This document shows positions 56,094 through 64,000 of a DNA stretch of 64,000 nt, piece by piece. Each line of letters opens with the position of its first letter. The stretch's first letter is position 1. The notes beneath the pieces are model-generated. The model searched no databases. It worked only from the letters and a program-made list of their open reading frames with translations, and had not been told where the DNA came from. This DNA comes from Cognatishimia sp. WU-CL00825 (GTDB taxonomy: Bacteria; Pseudomonadota; Alphaproteobacteria; Rhodobacterales; Rhodobacteraceae), in assembly GCF_040364665.1 (NCBI RefSeq), contig NZ_BAABWX010000006.1, forward strand, positions 1 to 64,000, read 5' to 3'. Position numbers and translations under genes: made by a program.

Positions 56094-57229
56094 CAGATGA
56101 TCTCCAGATCTGCGTGCAACGCGCCCGAGGACTTGATGGCCTGCAAGATTGAAATCGTCTGGCGGGCCCCCACGCCGATGGCATTCAACCCGTCCACCAG
56201 GTCTTGCAGGCTGACATCACCGTCTAGAATGGTGAACTTGCTGTCTTTTTCTTCGACATCCAAATCGGTGTCGGGAATGACAACTGTGGTGCCGCCAATC
56301 GAAATCGGGCTGGGCTGGCTGACGTTAAAGCGTTCGCGCACCCGCACGGTCAGCCCGCCTTGGCTGATCGCCACTTGGCCGATACGCACATTTGCCCCAA
56401 TCACGATGGTGCCTGATTTTTCATCCACCACCACCCGCGCAGTCACGTCTGGCGTCACCGTCAGGTTTTCGATCACCGACATGAATTCGGCCACATTGGC
56501 TTTGTTTTCGATGCGGATTTCCACCGTGCCCGGATCAAGCACTTGGGCGAATTGCGCCCCGAGTTCGACATTCACCGCGTCGCGCATCCGGGTGGCGGTG
56601 GTGAAATCCGGCACGCGCAGGGCCACACGAAAGTTGGTTAATTCGCTTAGACGAAAGCCCACTTCGCGTTCAACAATGGCGCCGTTGTCAATGCGGGCGA
56701 TGGTGGGCACGCCTTCGGTGACCGTGGCGGCGTTGCCTTCGGCGCGAAAGCCCGAGACCGCAACCGCGCCCTGGGCCACAGCGTAAACTTCGCCGTCTGC
56801 ACCTGACAGCGGTGTGACCAATAGGGTGCCGCCGCGCAGGCTGGACGCATCGCCCAACGAAGACACGGTGACATCAATTGGCGCGCCCCGGCGGGCAAAG
56901 GGTGGCAATTTTGAGGTGACCATGACAGCGGCCGTGTTGCTGGTTTTCAACAGGTTTGCGTCGATATTAGCCACGCCAAGACGTTCCAGCATGCCGCGCA
57001 TGGATTCACGGGTGAAGGGGCTGTTGGCCAATTTGTCACCGGTGCCGCCCAAGCCAACCACAAGACCATAGCCAATCAAATGGTTTTCGCGCACGCCTTC
57101 GAAGGTGGCGATATCCTTGATCCGCACCTCTGCACTGGCCACTGTCGCACAGGCAAGCGCGCCCAACATCGTCAGCAAGCGCGCACACCATAGCATCAGG
57201 CCTTTGGGAAATTTTTGGTACTGCTCCAT
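56093..57229 (-). CDS. flgI: flagellar P-ring protein FlgI
   Basis: 378 residues from ATG 57229 (AGAGGAAAG upstream; an ATG 12 codons earlier has none). Signal peptide ending CATVASAEV, then VRIKDIATFEGVRENHLIGYGLVVGLGGTGDK, AAVMVTSKLPPFARRGAPIDVTVSSLGDASSLRGGTLLVTPL, all FlgI hallmarks. Forms the periplasmic P ring. First gene of flgI-flgJ-FlgN-like. Confidence 0.95.
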   Translation of the reverse strand: MEQYQKFPKGLMLWCARLLTMLGALACATVASAEVRIKDIATFEGVRENHLIGYGLVVGLGGTGDKLANSPFTRESMRGMLERLGVANIDANLLKTSNTAAVMVTSKLPPFARRGAPIDVTVSSLGDASSLRGGTLLVTPLSGADGEVYAVAQGAVAVSGFRAEGNAATVTEGVPTIARIDNGAIVEREVGFRLSELTNFRVALRVPDFTTATRMRDAVNVELGAQFAQVLDPGTVEIRIENKANVAEFMSVIENLTVTPDVTARVVVDEKSGTIVIGANVRIGQVAISQGGLTVRVRERFNVSQPSPISIGGTTVVIPDTDLDVEEKDSKFTILDGDVSLQDLVDGLNAIGVGARQTISILQAIKSSGALHADLEII

Positions 57230-57285
57230 AGGTCTTTCCTCTTGCCCTGCACTAAGATTAGCCATTTATCTTTGCCTCGTCCACA

Positions 57286-57300
57286 TTAACTCGCATTTAA
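57286..57300. promoter_or_regulatory. exact CtrA-type site between flgI and the ftcR-like gene
   Basis: TTAACTCGCATTTAA: exact TTAA-N7-TTAA, 57-71 bases upstream of flgI and about 92-106 upstream of the divergent regulator. It could control both. Confidence 0.65.
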
Positions 57301-57391
57301 TCTTGGTTATTTTTCTTTTTATTATTGAAACCCTCATTTATCCTTGCTAGCGATAAAGGATAACATGAACAATGTGGGAACGGGGGTAGCG

Positions 57392-58141
57392 ATGCGCGCC
57401 TATGTTTTCGAACCACGAGAGAAACGCCGGGCTTCTTTGGCGGCAGAGCTGGAAAATGCCGGCTTGCAACCCCTCTTTGTTGGCGAAGAATTCTTTGAGA
57501 CGGGGCTTGCGCCTCTGTTGCAGCCTGGCTGTGAACATCGAGCAATCCTGATCGGAGAGTCACCCAACACCCATCAACAAATTCGCGCCGTTCGCAGCGC
57601 GAGTTGTGAAAACCCCATGATCGTACTGCGGGATTTCCGAAATTCGCAAGACACCGCTGCGGCGCTGGATCGCGGTGCGGATGATGTGATTGTCAGCCCG
57701 ATCAAAGGCGGTGAAGTTCTGTCGCGGATCAATTCCGTGGTGCGGCGCTTTCATGGTCATGCCTCTGAAAACGTGGTGGTTGGCGAAGTGACGGCTTATT
57801 TTGATGGCCGCGATCCGATTGTGTCGGGCGCGCGTATCAAGCTGAGCAAACGCGAACATTCGATTTTTCAGCACCTTGCGTTGAATTCCAACAAGGTGAT
57901 TTCCAAGAACGCCATCTATGATGCGGTTTATGGCATGAGCGCGGATCAACCGTTTGACAAGGTGATCGACGTTTACATCTGCAAGCTGCGCAAAAAGATT
58001 GCGGCAGCAGCCGAAAGCGGTGCGCAGTATATCGAAACCATCCATGGGCGCGGCTATAAGCTGAGCGCACCGGAAGAGACCGATGTACCACCGGTAAATG
58101 GCTTGCGCGCCCGTTTGGGAATGGAAGCACGCGCCAATTAG
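57392..58141 (+). CDS. ftcR: FtcR-like flagellar transcriptional regulator (OmpR/CtrA-type) with an atypical receiver
   Basis: 249 residues from ATG 57392 (GGGGG five bases upstream); in-frame starts at 57344 and 57365 are alternatives. An N-terminal receiver-like domain (1-115) lacks the acidic pocket (FEPREK where DD is expected) and the phosphoacceptor (ILIGESP in place of LLD), so phosphorylation is not expected. The C-terminal winged helix is strong: IKLSKREHSIFQHLALNSNKVISKNAIYDAVYG, FDKVIDVYICKLRKKIA, IETIHGRGYKL. FtcR/Rem-type regulators switch on flagellar genes in other alphaproteobacteria. Located in the middle of the flagellar locus. Confidence 0.82.
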   Translation: MRAYVFEPREKRRASLAAELENAGLQPLFVGEEFFETGLAPLLQPGCEHRAILIGESPNTHQQIRAVRSASCENPMIVLRDFRNSQDTAAALDRGADDVIVSPIKGGEVLSRINSVVRRFHGHASENVVVGEVTAYFDGRDPIVSGARIKLSKREHSIFQHLALNSNKVISKNAIYDAVYGMSADQPFDKVIDVYICKLRKKIAAAAESGAQYIETIHGRGYKLSAPEETDVPPVNGLRARLGMEARAN

Positions 58142-58165
58142 GCGCGTGTGATTATCTGAGATAAT
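58128..58165. terminator. bidirectional terminator-like hairpins between ftcR-like gene and flgL
   Basis: CACGCGCC, loop AATTA, GGCGCGTG (58128-58148) is a perfect 8-bp stem that includes the ftcR-like stop. A second, AT-rich one follows at 58151-58165: ATTATC, TGA, GATAAT, over the flgL stop. The two genes are convergent with only 10 bases between them. Confidence 0.6.
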
Positions 58166-59243
58166 TCAGAATGCTAAGACCTGAAAGGCGGGCTGACACG
58201 GTGTAGCTCGCCTGCAATTGCGTTTCCATATTGGACACACGCGTTGCGGCCTCGTAGGGGTCAGCATCTTCGATTGTGGCGATTTGCGTGCGTTGCAAGA
58301 TCGACAGGTCGGACAGGCGATCGTTGGCACGTTCGACGATTTGTTGATCAAATCCGATAGACGACGAGATATCCAGCATGCCCTGGGTGCCTGCGGCGAG
58401 CGCGTCGGTCGCGGTCGTCATCCAAGCGGTATAAGCCGCCTCATCGGTGATCGCGTTCACATCCACAGATGCCAGCATCGACAGGCCTTTTAACAAATCG
58501 CGTATACCTTGATCGTTGGCTTGTACGCCATAATCCAATTGCTGCCCTTGACTGACACGCGCGACCACGCGGTTGTTGGGCTGTGCACTTCCGTCCAGCT
58601 CTGGCGTGCCATTGTAAAAGGTGGCTTCAAAATTATAGTTTGGATTGCCGCTGTGACTGGACGCAAAGATCTGATCAAGTTCCGCTGCCATCGAAGCCGC
58701 CTCGGCGGCGGTTGTGGGGCCGGTGCCGACCACCGCGCTCAACACATCTTCGGGTGACAGGCCCGTGGCAGCATTTGCCTCGGACCAGCGGTTCAACGGT
58801 GGGGTATTGCTGGCGGTGCCGCCAAACATAAATTCACCGTTATAGCTGCCATTTAACCCCCCCAATATGGCTTCGATGGCGGCCCGCGCTTGTGTTTGCA
58901 ACACAAAGGTCGAATTGGATTTTTCATCCTTGCTGAGCAAAGCCGTGGTTGTCACGTCACTGACGGATTCCCGGATGCCATCAATGGAATCCAGCATGGT
59001 TTGCAGCTTGTTATCCAGCAACTTGTTGGACAGCATATAGGCCTGGGTGTTGTCTTCTAAAGTGCGCATCGAAAAGGCGATGGCTGCGCGGGATCCCATG
59101 TCGCCAAACAGATCGGCGCGCTTGCCGGTGGCCAGTTCGTGACCCGCCCTTTGCAGGGCAATTTGCGCCGTGCTGACATTGCTGCGCTGAGACTGATTAA
59201 GCTGCATCGTCGACATGCGGGTGATATTGGCCAACCAGGTCAT
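58152..59243 (-). CDS. flgL: hook-filament junction protein FlgL
   Basis: 363 residues. Flagellin-like N-terminus LNQSQRSNVSTAQIALQRAGHELATGKRADLFGDMG and C-terminus DRLSDLSILQRTQIATIEDADPYEAATRVSNMETQLQASYTVSARLSGLSILNYLR. Nine bases after flgK. Joins hook to filament together with FlgK. Confidence 0.9.
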   Translation of the reverse strand: MTWLANITRMSTMQLNQSQRSNVSTAQIALQRAGHELATGKRADLFGDMGSRAAIAFSMRTLEDNTQAYMLSNKLLDNKLQTMLDSIDGIRESVSDVTTTALLSKDEKSNSTFVLQTQARAAIEAILGGLNGSYNGEFMFGGTASNTPPLNRWSEANAATGLSPEDVLSAVVGTGPTTAAEAASMAAELDQIFASSHSGNPNYNFEATFYNGTPELDGSAQPNNRVVARVSQGQQLDYGVQANDQGIRDLLKGLSMLASVDVNAITDEAAYTAWMTTATDALAAGTQGMLDISSSIGFDQQIVERANDRLSDLSILQRTQIATIEDADPYEAATRVSNMETQLQASYTVSARLSGLSILNYLR

Positions 59244-59252
59244 ACGCGCCTC

Positions 59253-60671
59253 CTAAACAGCGGCCAGCAGCGTATCGAGCATCTCTGCCACCGCTGTCAG
59301 CATCTTTGAATTTGCCGCAAAACTTTGTTCGATCAACAGCAGCCGTTGCATTTCTTCGTCAATATTCACGCCTTCGACGTTTAAACGCGAGGCCTGCACC
59401 ACTTCGGCAGCGGATTTCGCGGCATTATAGCTGCGTTCAGCGCGCGAGGTTTCCGTGCCCTGGCTGGTGACCATTTCAGACATATATTGCCCAAGGGTCA
59501 CATCCGGATGAATGCCGGTCGCCGGATCTGCGCCCAGGGCTCCGCCAAGCGCATCAATAAAGGATTGAATTTGCGTTGAATCCGAAGCCGCTCCGGGGGC
59601 GGTTGCCCCAAGCCCATCGCGGATCAACCACGGGCTGCCCCCTGCCCCGGCATGCACCGCGTCATTCACCCGCAAGCGCGAGGCAAGACCATCCAAGTTC
59701 GCCGCATCAAAGGCAAAACCATTGTCGGTAAACAAACCCGCCTGACCCGCGGCCAAGGTGCTGTCTGCGGCCTCAAAGGATTGGATCAACCCGCGGGCAA
59801 ATTCATCCAGCTGCAGCTGAAATTTCGGCACTGTGTCGCGTTTAAGCGTCGTAAGACCCGCTAGACTGCCATGTTGAATGCCGCGCACACCGTCTTTGTT
59901 GGGGGTGATTTCATTGTCCCCGGCCATGATGGTGCCATCGCCAGCCTCAAAGGTCACATCATGAACCCGGTCGCCTTCAAGCAGTGCGGCGCCGCCCGTG
60001 GTGTAAACATTGACCCAGCCATCGGCGTTATAGGTCACGCGGATGTCTGCAATGCCCGAGATCTGATCCAGCACCTGATCGACCTGATCATGATAACCTG
60101 CGGCTTCCAGACTGCCCGGCTCAAAATCACTCAGCCGTTGATTATAATCATGCAGTTTATAAAGCGACTCGTTGAGGTCCGCGATTTCATAGCGGATTTC
60201 CATATCCAGATCATTGCGCACCCCAGCCAAACGATTGCTGGTTTCCCGGATCGAATTGGCCAGATCTTCGGCGGCAAACACCGCCCCTTGTTGCGCGCCC
60301 ATCGACGAGGGCAGGTTGACCAAGGTGGTCAGCGAGGAATTGAATTCTGAAAACTTGCCATTCAGCGAGGACTCTGAGGATGGATCCCCCAAAAACACCG
60401 TATAATCACGCAGCCCCTCGTGCAGAGCCTGATATTCGGCCATTTTGGAGTTTTCATTGCGCGACATGCGCACCAAAGCGGCGTCTACTTCGCGGCGGAT
60501 TTCGCCGATGTGAACGCCGCCGGTCCCCAGCGCGCTGCTGACCAGAATTGCTTCGCGGCGCACATAGCCCGGGGTCATCGCATTGGCGACGTTGCCCGAT
60601 GTGACGCGCGCCATGCCCTGAGTTGCGCTTAAACCAGATGCAGCGGCATAAAGGGACCCCGAAAGGCTCAT
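59253..60671 (-). CDS. flgK: hook-associated protein FlgK
   Basis: 472 residues. N-terminal axial motif LYAAASGLSATQGMARVTSGNVANAMTPGYVRREAI, HDYNQRLSDFEPGSLEAAGYHDQVDQVLDQIS in the middle, and the C-terminal GVNIDEEMQRLLLIEQSFAANSKMLTAVAEMLDTLL. Sits 26 bases after flgE; the flgE-flgK-flgL order is usual. Confidence 0.94.
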   Translation of the reverse strand: MSLSGSLYAAASGLSATQGMARVTSGNVANAMTPGYVRREAILVSSALGTGGVHIGEIRREVDAALVRMSRNENSKMAEYQALHEGLRDYTVFLGDPSSESSLNGKFSEFNSSLTTLVNLPSSMGAQQGAVFAAEDLANSIRETSNRLAGVRNDLDMEIRYEIADLNESLYKLHDYNQRLSDFEPGSLEAAGYHDQVDQVLDQISGIADIRVTYNADGWVNVYTTGGAALLEGDRVHDVTFEAGDGTIMAGDNEITPNKDGVRGIQHGSLAGLTTLKRDTVPKFQLQLDEFARGLIQSFEAADSTLAAGQAGLFTDNGFAFDAANLDGLASRLRVNDAVHAGAGGSPWLIRDGLGATAPGAASDSTQIQSFIDALGGALGADPATGIHPDVTLGQYMSEMVTSQGTETSRAERSYNAAKSAAEVVQASRLNVEGVNIDEEMQRLLLIEQSFAANSKMLTAVAEMLDTLLAAV

Positions 60672-60697
60672 GTGATGCGCCTCTTACTTACGTTCCA

Positions 60698-61999
60698 CTA
60701 TCGTTTCAGACGGGTGGTTTCATCCATCATGTCATCCACGGTGGTGATGACTTTGGCGTTGGTCGAAAAGGCCCGTTGTACCCGGATAAGGTCGGTCATT
60801 TCCTCGGCCACGTCCACATTAGAACCTTCGAGCGCGCCAGCGTTGATGGCCCCGGTAGAGCCAGAATTGGCCTCGTCAGCGACAAATGTGCCAGAGTTGC
60901 CAGACAGGGTATAGGCGTTGCCTTTCATCTCGATCAAACCATTCGGGTTGGCGACAGTGCCCACCGGAATTTGATACAGCGCGCGGCGCATACCGTTGTC
61001 AAAGACGCCAAAAAGCGTGCCTTTTTCATCAATTTCCGTACGGATCAATTCGCCTACGCTGGAACCATCCCGGTCAAAGGACTGCGAAAAGTCACCTGCA
61101 AATTGCGTGATGCCGTCAAAAGTGCCCGGCGCGCCAACGTCAATAGTCATGGTTTGCGGCGAGGTACCGTTATTGAGCGTAATAGTGGCCTGACCTGTGG
61201 TCGCATCAAAGGAAAACGCGGCGGGTGCCGTGGCAACAGAGGTGATATTTGTATAGGCCGCGGGTGCGCCAGACAGCGAACCTGAATCGGTGAAATCAAC
61301 CGTCATGGAGCCAAGCGGATTGCCCTCTTGGTCATTGATAGTCACATCCCATTGATTGGCCGTCGAGGTCGGCTGCCAGCTGAATTCGATGCGCTGGGAT
61401 TCCCCCAGGCCGGTGAAAATCTCGGACGAGGTTTCAAACGGCGCACCGGGCGTTGCAAGACCTGTGTCTTGTGAGGGCAAGTTGCCCAAGACGGTCATTT
61501 CGGAAGTTTGGTCTGCGGAGAGGCTGATGTTGCCGATGTTTACAGTTTGCATCGAGCTAAAGGAACTGCGGTCGATATTACCAAGTGAGCCATCGACGTC
61601 ATAAGGAAAACCCGAAAGATAAAATCCGGCGGCGTTTACCAAATTGCCGTCTTTGTCCGGCAAAAACGCGCCCGCGCGGGTCAACATATAATTGGTTTGA
61701 ACGGTTTCATTTGGATTGGCCGAGACCACGAAGAACCCATTGCCACTGATCGCCATATCGGTGGCTTTGTTAGTGGAAATCAAACCACCAGATCGGTTCA
61801 TGTCCAACTCGTCCACCGCAGTGACCGACAAAACGCCAGATCCATTGCCGCTGGAGGCGGTGGTTGTGACCATGTGGGCAAAGCCACGACGATAGCCGAT
61901 GGTGTTTGCGTTTGCGATGTTTTCTGAAATTCCGCCGACAGCGTGAGAGTTTGCCTGTAGGCCACTCACCCCGGTCTGAAGCGCACTAGAAATGCTCAT
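60698..61999 (-). CDS. flgE: flagellar hook protein FlgE
   Basis: 433 residues. ALQTGVSGLQANSHAVGGISENIANANTIGYRRGFAHM at the N-terminus, MAISGNGFFVVSANPNE, and C-terminal GALEGSNVDVAEEMTDLIRVQRAFSTNAKVITTVDDMMDETTRLKR. Subunit of the hook, exported by the type III gate. First gene of flgE-flgK-flgL. Confidence 0.95.
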   Translation of the reverse strand: MSISSALQTGVSGLQANSHAVGGISENIANANTIGYRRGFAHMVTTTASSGNGSGVLSVTAVDELDMNRSGGLISTNKATDMAISGNGFFVVSANPNETVQTNYMLTRAGAFLPDKDGNLVNAAGFYLSGFPYDVDGSLGNIDRSSFSSMQTVNIGNISLSADQTSEMTVLGNLPSQDTGLATPGAPFETSSEIFTGLGESQRIEFSWQPTSTANQWDVTINDQEGNPLGSMTVDFTDSGSLSGAPAAYTNITSVATAPAAFSFDATTGQATITLNNGTSPQTMTIDVGAPGTFDGITQFAGDFSQSFDRDGSSVGELIRTEIDEKGTLFGVFDNGMRRALYQIPVGTVANPNGLIEMKGNAYTLSGNSGTFVADEANSGSTGAINAGALEGSNVDVAEEMTDLIRVQRAFSTNAKVITTVDDMMDETTRLKR

Positions 62000-62060
62000 A
62001 ACAACTGCCTCATTATTATTTTTATGGGTTACCCCGTATCCATGACATACACGAAACTAT

Positions 62061-62075
62061 TTTAAGGAGAGTTAA
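62061..62075. promoter_or_regulatory. CtrA-type site before flgE
   Basis: TTTAAGGAGAGTTAA (TTTA-N7-TTAA), 62-76 bases upstream of the flgE ATG in the AT-rich 147-base gap. A further TTAA follows eight bases after it. Confidence 0.5.
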
Positions 62076-62146
62076 AGAATTCATTAAAAATGCAAAGATA
62101 GTCAAATTTATTCTTAGATTTAGCTAAGATAACACAGTTTTAACCA

Positions 62147-63979
62147 TCAAAGCCCCTGACCGGACAGGCGATCCAAGGATTGATTAAGGCTTTCTATCCT
62201 TTGATCAGCGCCCTGACGGGTCAATGGAAAGACATCTGCGGGTTGGGTTAAAAAGCTTTGGGCGATGCGCAGCCAGTCTTGCGACTCTGTTAGCGTGGGG
62301 AAGGCACGCACCACCTTTTGCGAGGTGATCATGTCGCCGGAGCGGTGAGAGGCAATCAGCAGATAGGTGGCATCATCCACGTCAAAATTTCCGGGGAATT
62401 CAGCCCATAACCGATTGTAGAATATCGCAGATTGCGCCCATTCCTGTTCTTGCCAAAGCGCCTTGCCCACATCGCGCAAATTCCCCGGCCCCGGTGATTT
62501 GACATGGGTGCTGAGCAGACCTTTGCTGTCGCCAAGCCGCGCCATGACATCCGCTTTGATGCGGTTCACCTTGTCGCGCAACTCTGCGTCATCTGGGGCA
62601 TCCAAGGCCAACAGCAGGTCGCGAGATTTGTGCAATTGCCCGCCCTTGGCATAGGCCTCGGCCAGCTTTAGCGTCACGGCAAATTCGGCCTGCACATCCT
62701 TGGTTGCTGGATCGAAAATCGCCAGATCGCGGTGCAGATCCAGCGCGCGTTGATATTCCTTGGCCGCCATGGTTGTGCCGCCAATCGACAGCATATAGTC
62801 GCCCATGTTTTCGACGTAGCCGGGAAAGGCCGCATAGTAACGAAAGGCCGGAACCAACTGATAATGCACGCTTAACCAACGCGATAAAGGCAGCTCGCCC
62901 CGCACGCCTTTGGCATAGACCTCTTCCAGCTCCTCGGCGGCCAGCTGCTCTGCTTTGGCGGCAGCGTCGCTGTTTGGAAACCGCATCATGATTTTGCCGT
63001 TGGTTTTCAGCGCCCCGATGCTTTCGCGATTAGACTGATAGACCTGCGCCAACTTTTGCAACGCGATCAATTCCAACCGATCCCCACGCCAGGCGTCCGC
63101 GCCAAATTCCAACACGTCTTGCGCCGCCAACAGCGCGCCGCGTCCGCCATCGTCCAGCGCCATATCCGCCAAGGCCAACCGGCCCCGCACCGCATATTTG
63201 TCCCAACCCTTGGCCGCCTCAAAGTAAGATTCAAGCGCGGTGCTGGCATTTTTGCGCACCTCGGCCGCGCGGCCCCGCAAATAATAGCCCGCCGTGCCTT
63301 CGGACAGTTCCGGGAAATCTTGCAACAAGCGCAGCGACTGGCGTGCCACCGCGTGATTGCCCACCTCGATCATCGCCTCGGTCAGCAGCGGCAACACCAC
63401 GCGCGCCACCGGGCGGGTTTGATAGATCAACCCCAGCAACCCAGCTTCGAGATTGTTGGTGAGAAGTGCGGCATCTGCATCAGCAATGCCCTGCATCGCA
63501 GCCCAAAACGCTTGATCCGGGCGATTGGGATTGGCCAAAGCCGAGGCCTCAAAATCCTCGATCGGAATTCCCGACAATAGATTTCGGGCATCTTGAAGCG
63601 CCTGAAGCCGCCGTTCCTGGCCCAGACCCGTCGGGGTGATGGCATCCAGAACCGACCCAGCCTCGTACATCATCATTTGCCCCAAATAGAGCTCGGCGGT
63701 GTCCATCAGGATCATCGCGGTTTCTGGCCCGTGCGAGGAGGACAACGTATCGATATGCGCTGTCAGGTTTTCGTAAAACCGCTCTTCGGGCCAGCGCCGC
63801 AAATCCAAATCCCACAACTGCTGCACGCCGCGCCGTGGGGCGGTGATTTCCTGCTTCTTTGGCTGCGCGGCAACCTCGGCTTTGGGGCTTTCCTCTTTTG
63901 GGGCCGACGCGCCGTTGATCGCGGTTGCCCAAACAACCAGCGCAGCAGCAAAGACCGAAGAGCCCCAAACCTTATTCAT
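62147..63979 (-). CDS. large exported helical-repeat (TPR-like) protein next to flgE
   Basis: 610 residues. Signal peptide (about 1-26, VFAAALVVWATAINGASA), a charged Lys/Pro-rich linker, then a nearly all-helical protein with TPR-like pairs, e.g. ARQSLRLLQDFPELSEGTAGYYLRGRAAEVRKNASTALESYFEA, AAKEYQRALDLHRDLA and LAEAYAKGGQLHKSRDLLLALD. I do not recognise the family. Same strand as, and upstream of, flgE; the C-terminus is about 150 bases from the flgE start. Length and place suggest a periplasmic motor or secretion scaffold (compare MotC-type proteins of Rhizobium). Start ATG 63979 with AAGGA upstream. Confidence 0.7.
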   Translation of the reverse strand: MNKVWGSSVFAAALVVWATAINGASAPKEESPKAEVAAQPKKQEITAPRRGVQQLWDLDLRRWPEERFYENLTAHIDTLSSSHGPETAMILMDTAELYLGQMMMYEAGSVLDAITPTGLGQERRLQALQDARNLLSGIPIEDFEASALANPNRPDQAFWAAMQGIADADAALLTNNLEAGLLGLIYQTRPVARVVLPLLTEAMIEVGNHAVARQSLRLLQDFPELSEGTAGYYLRGRAAEVRKNASTALESYFEAAKGWDKYAVRGRLALADMALDDGGRGALLAAQDVLEFGADAWRGDRLELIALQKLAQVYQSNRESIGALKTNGKIMMRFPNSDAAAKAEQLAAEELEEVYAKGVRGELPLSRWLSVHYQLVPAFRYYAAFPGYVENMGDYMLSIGGTTMAAKEYQRALDLHRDLAIFDPATKDVQAEFAVTLKLAEAYAKGGQLHKSRDLLLALDAPDDAELRDKVNRIKADVMARLGDSKGLLSTHVKSPGPGNLRDVGKALWQEQEWAQSAIFYNRLWAEFPGNFDVDDATYLLIASHRSGDMITSQKVVRAFPTLTESQDWLRIAQSFLTQPADVFPLTRQGADQRIESLNQSLDRLSGQGL

Positions 63980-64000
63980 CTTTTCTTATCTATCCTTGAT

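Overview
The window looks like a chromosomal segment of a marine Rhodobacteraceae (Roseobacter-group) alphaproteobacterium. The evidence is the gene content: a monomeric-type NADP isocitrate dehydrogenase, flaF/flbT flagellin regulators, an FtcR-like flagellar regulator, TTAA-N7-TTAA (CtrA-type) motifs before flagellar genes, and many ABC-transporter catabolic operons each with a divergent FCD-type GntR regulator. No tRNA, rRNA, CRISPR array, integrase or transposase was recognised.

Layout. (1) 0.35-2.57 kb: icd with a clear intrinsic terminator. (2) 2.9-13.4 kb: a divergent GntR gene and an 11-gene operon: CUT1 sugar ABC transporter (SBP, two permeases, ATPase), bicupin, HpcH/HpaI aldolase, alpha/beta hydrolase, an internally deleted RraA-like gene, and otnK-otnC-otnI for breakdown of C4 sugar acids (tetronates) to dihydroxyacetone phosphate. 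(3) 13.4-14.0 kb: a decayed copy of the icd 3' end plus its downstream palindromic sequence, then an APC amino-acid permease. (4) 15.7-26.4 kb: a GntR regulator with two winged-helix domains, divergent from DUF1330, GldA-type dehydrogenase, ribose-type (CUT2) ABC transporter, aldo/keto reductase, amidohydrolase lactonase-like protein, cupin and SDR. This looks like an oxidative sugar or polyol pathway of unassigned substrate. (5) 26.4-28.0 kb: a gene graveyard holding pieces of an Old Yellow Enzyme gene, a MerR regulator, a response-regulator 3' end and an EamA transporter. (6) 28.0-35.0 kb: a polar amino-acid ABC transporter with proC, a class III aminotransferase and an arginase-family ureohydrolase, divergent from a GntR regulator. 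This is a likely guanidino-compound catabolic unit. (7) 35.1-64.0 kb: a response regulator and a large flagellar locus (flaF, flbT, DUF1217, fliG, fliPNHF, fliLM, motE-like, flhB-fliR-flhA-SLT-fliQ-fliE-flgCB, fliI, flagellin, FlgN-like, flgJ-like, flgI, ftcR-like, flgL, flgK, flgE and a large exported helical-repeat protein).

How it fits together. The two intact core genes that bound the accessory region, icd on the left and the response regulator on the right, each have a second, degraded and internally deleted copy of their 3' end inside it (13.43-13.65 kb and 27.59-27.74 kb). The 2.6-35 kb stretch therefore reads as a stack of catabolic modules inserted between icd and the flagellar locus, with the partial duplications as scars. 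In the flagellar part, seven intergenic regions carry exact or one-base-off TTAA-N7-TTAA motifs, including a three-half-site array before flagellin. This suggests direct CtrA control, as is known for the alphaproteobacterial (fla2-type) flagellum. flgA, flgD, flgF, flgG, flgH, fliK, motA and motB were not found and probably lie beyond the right edge.
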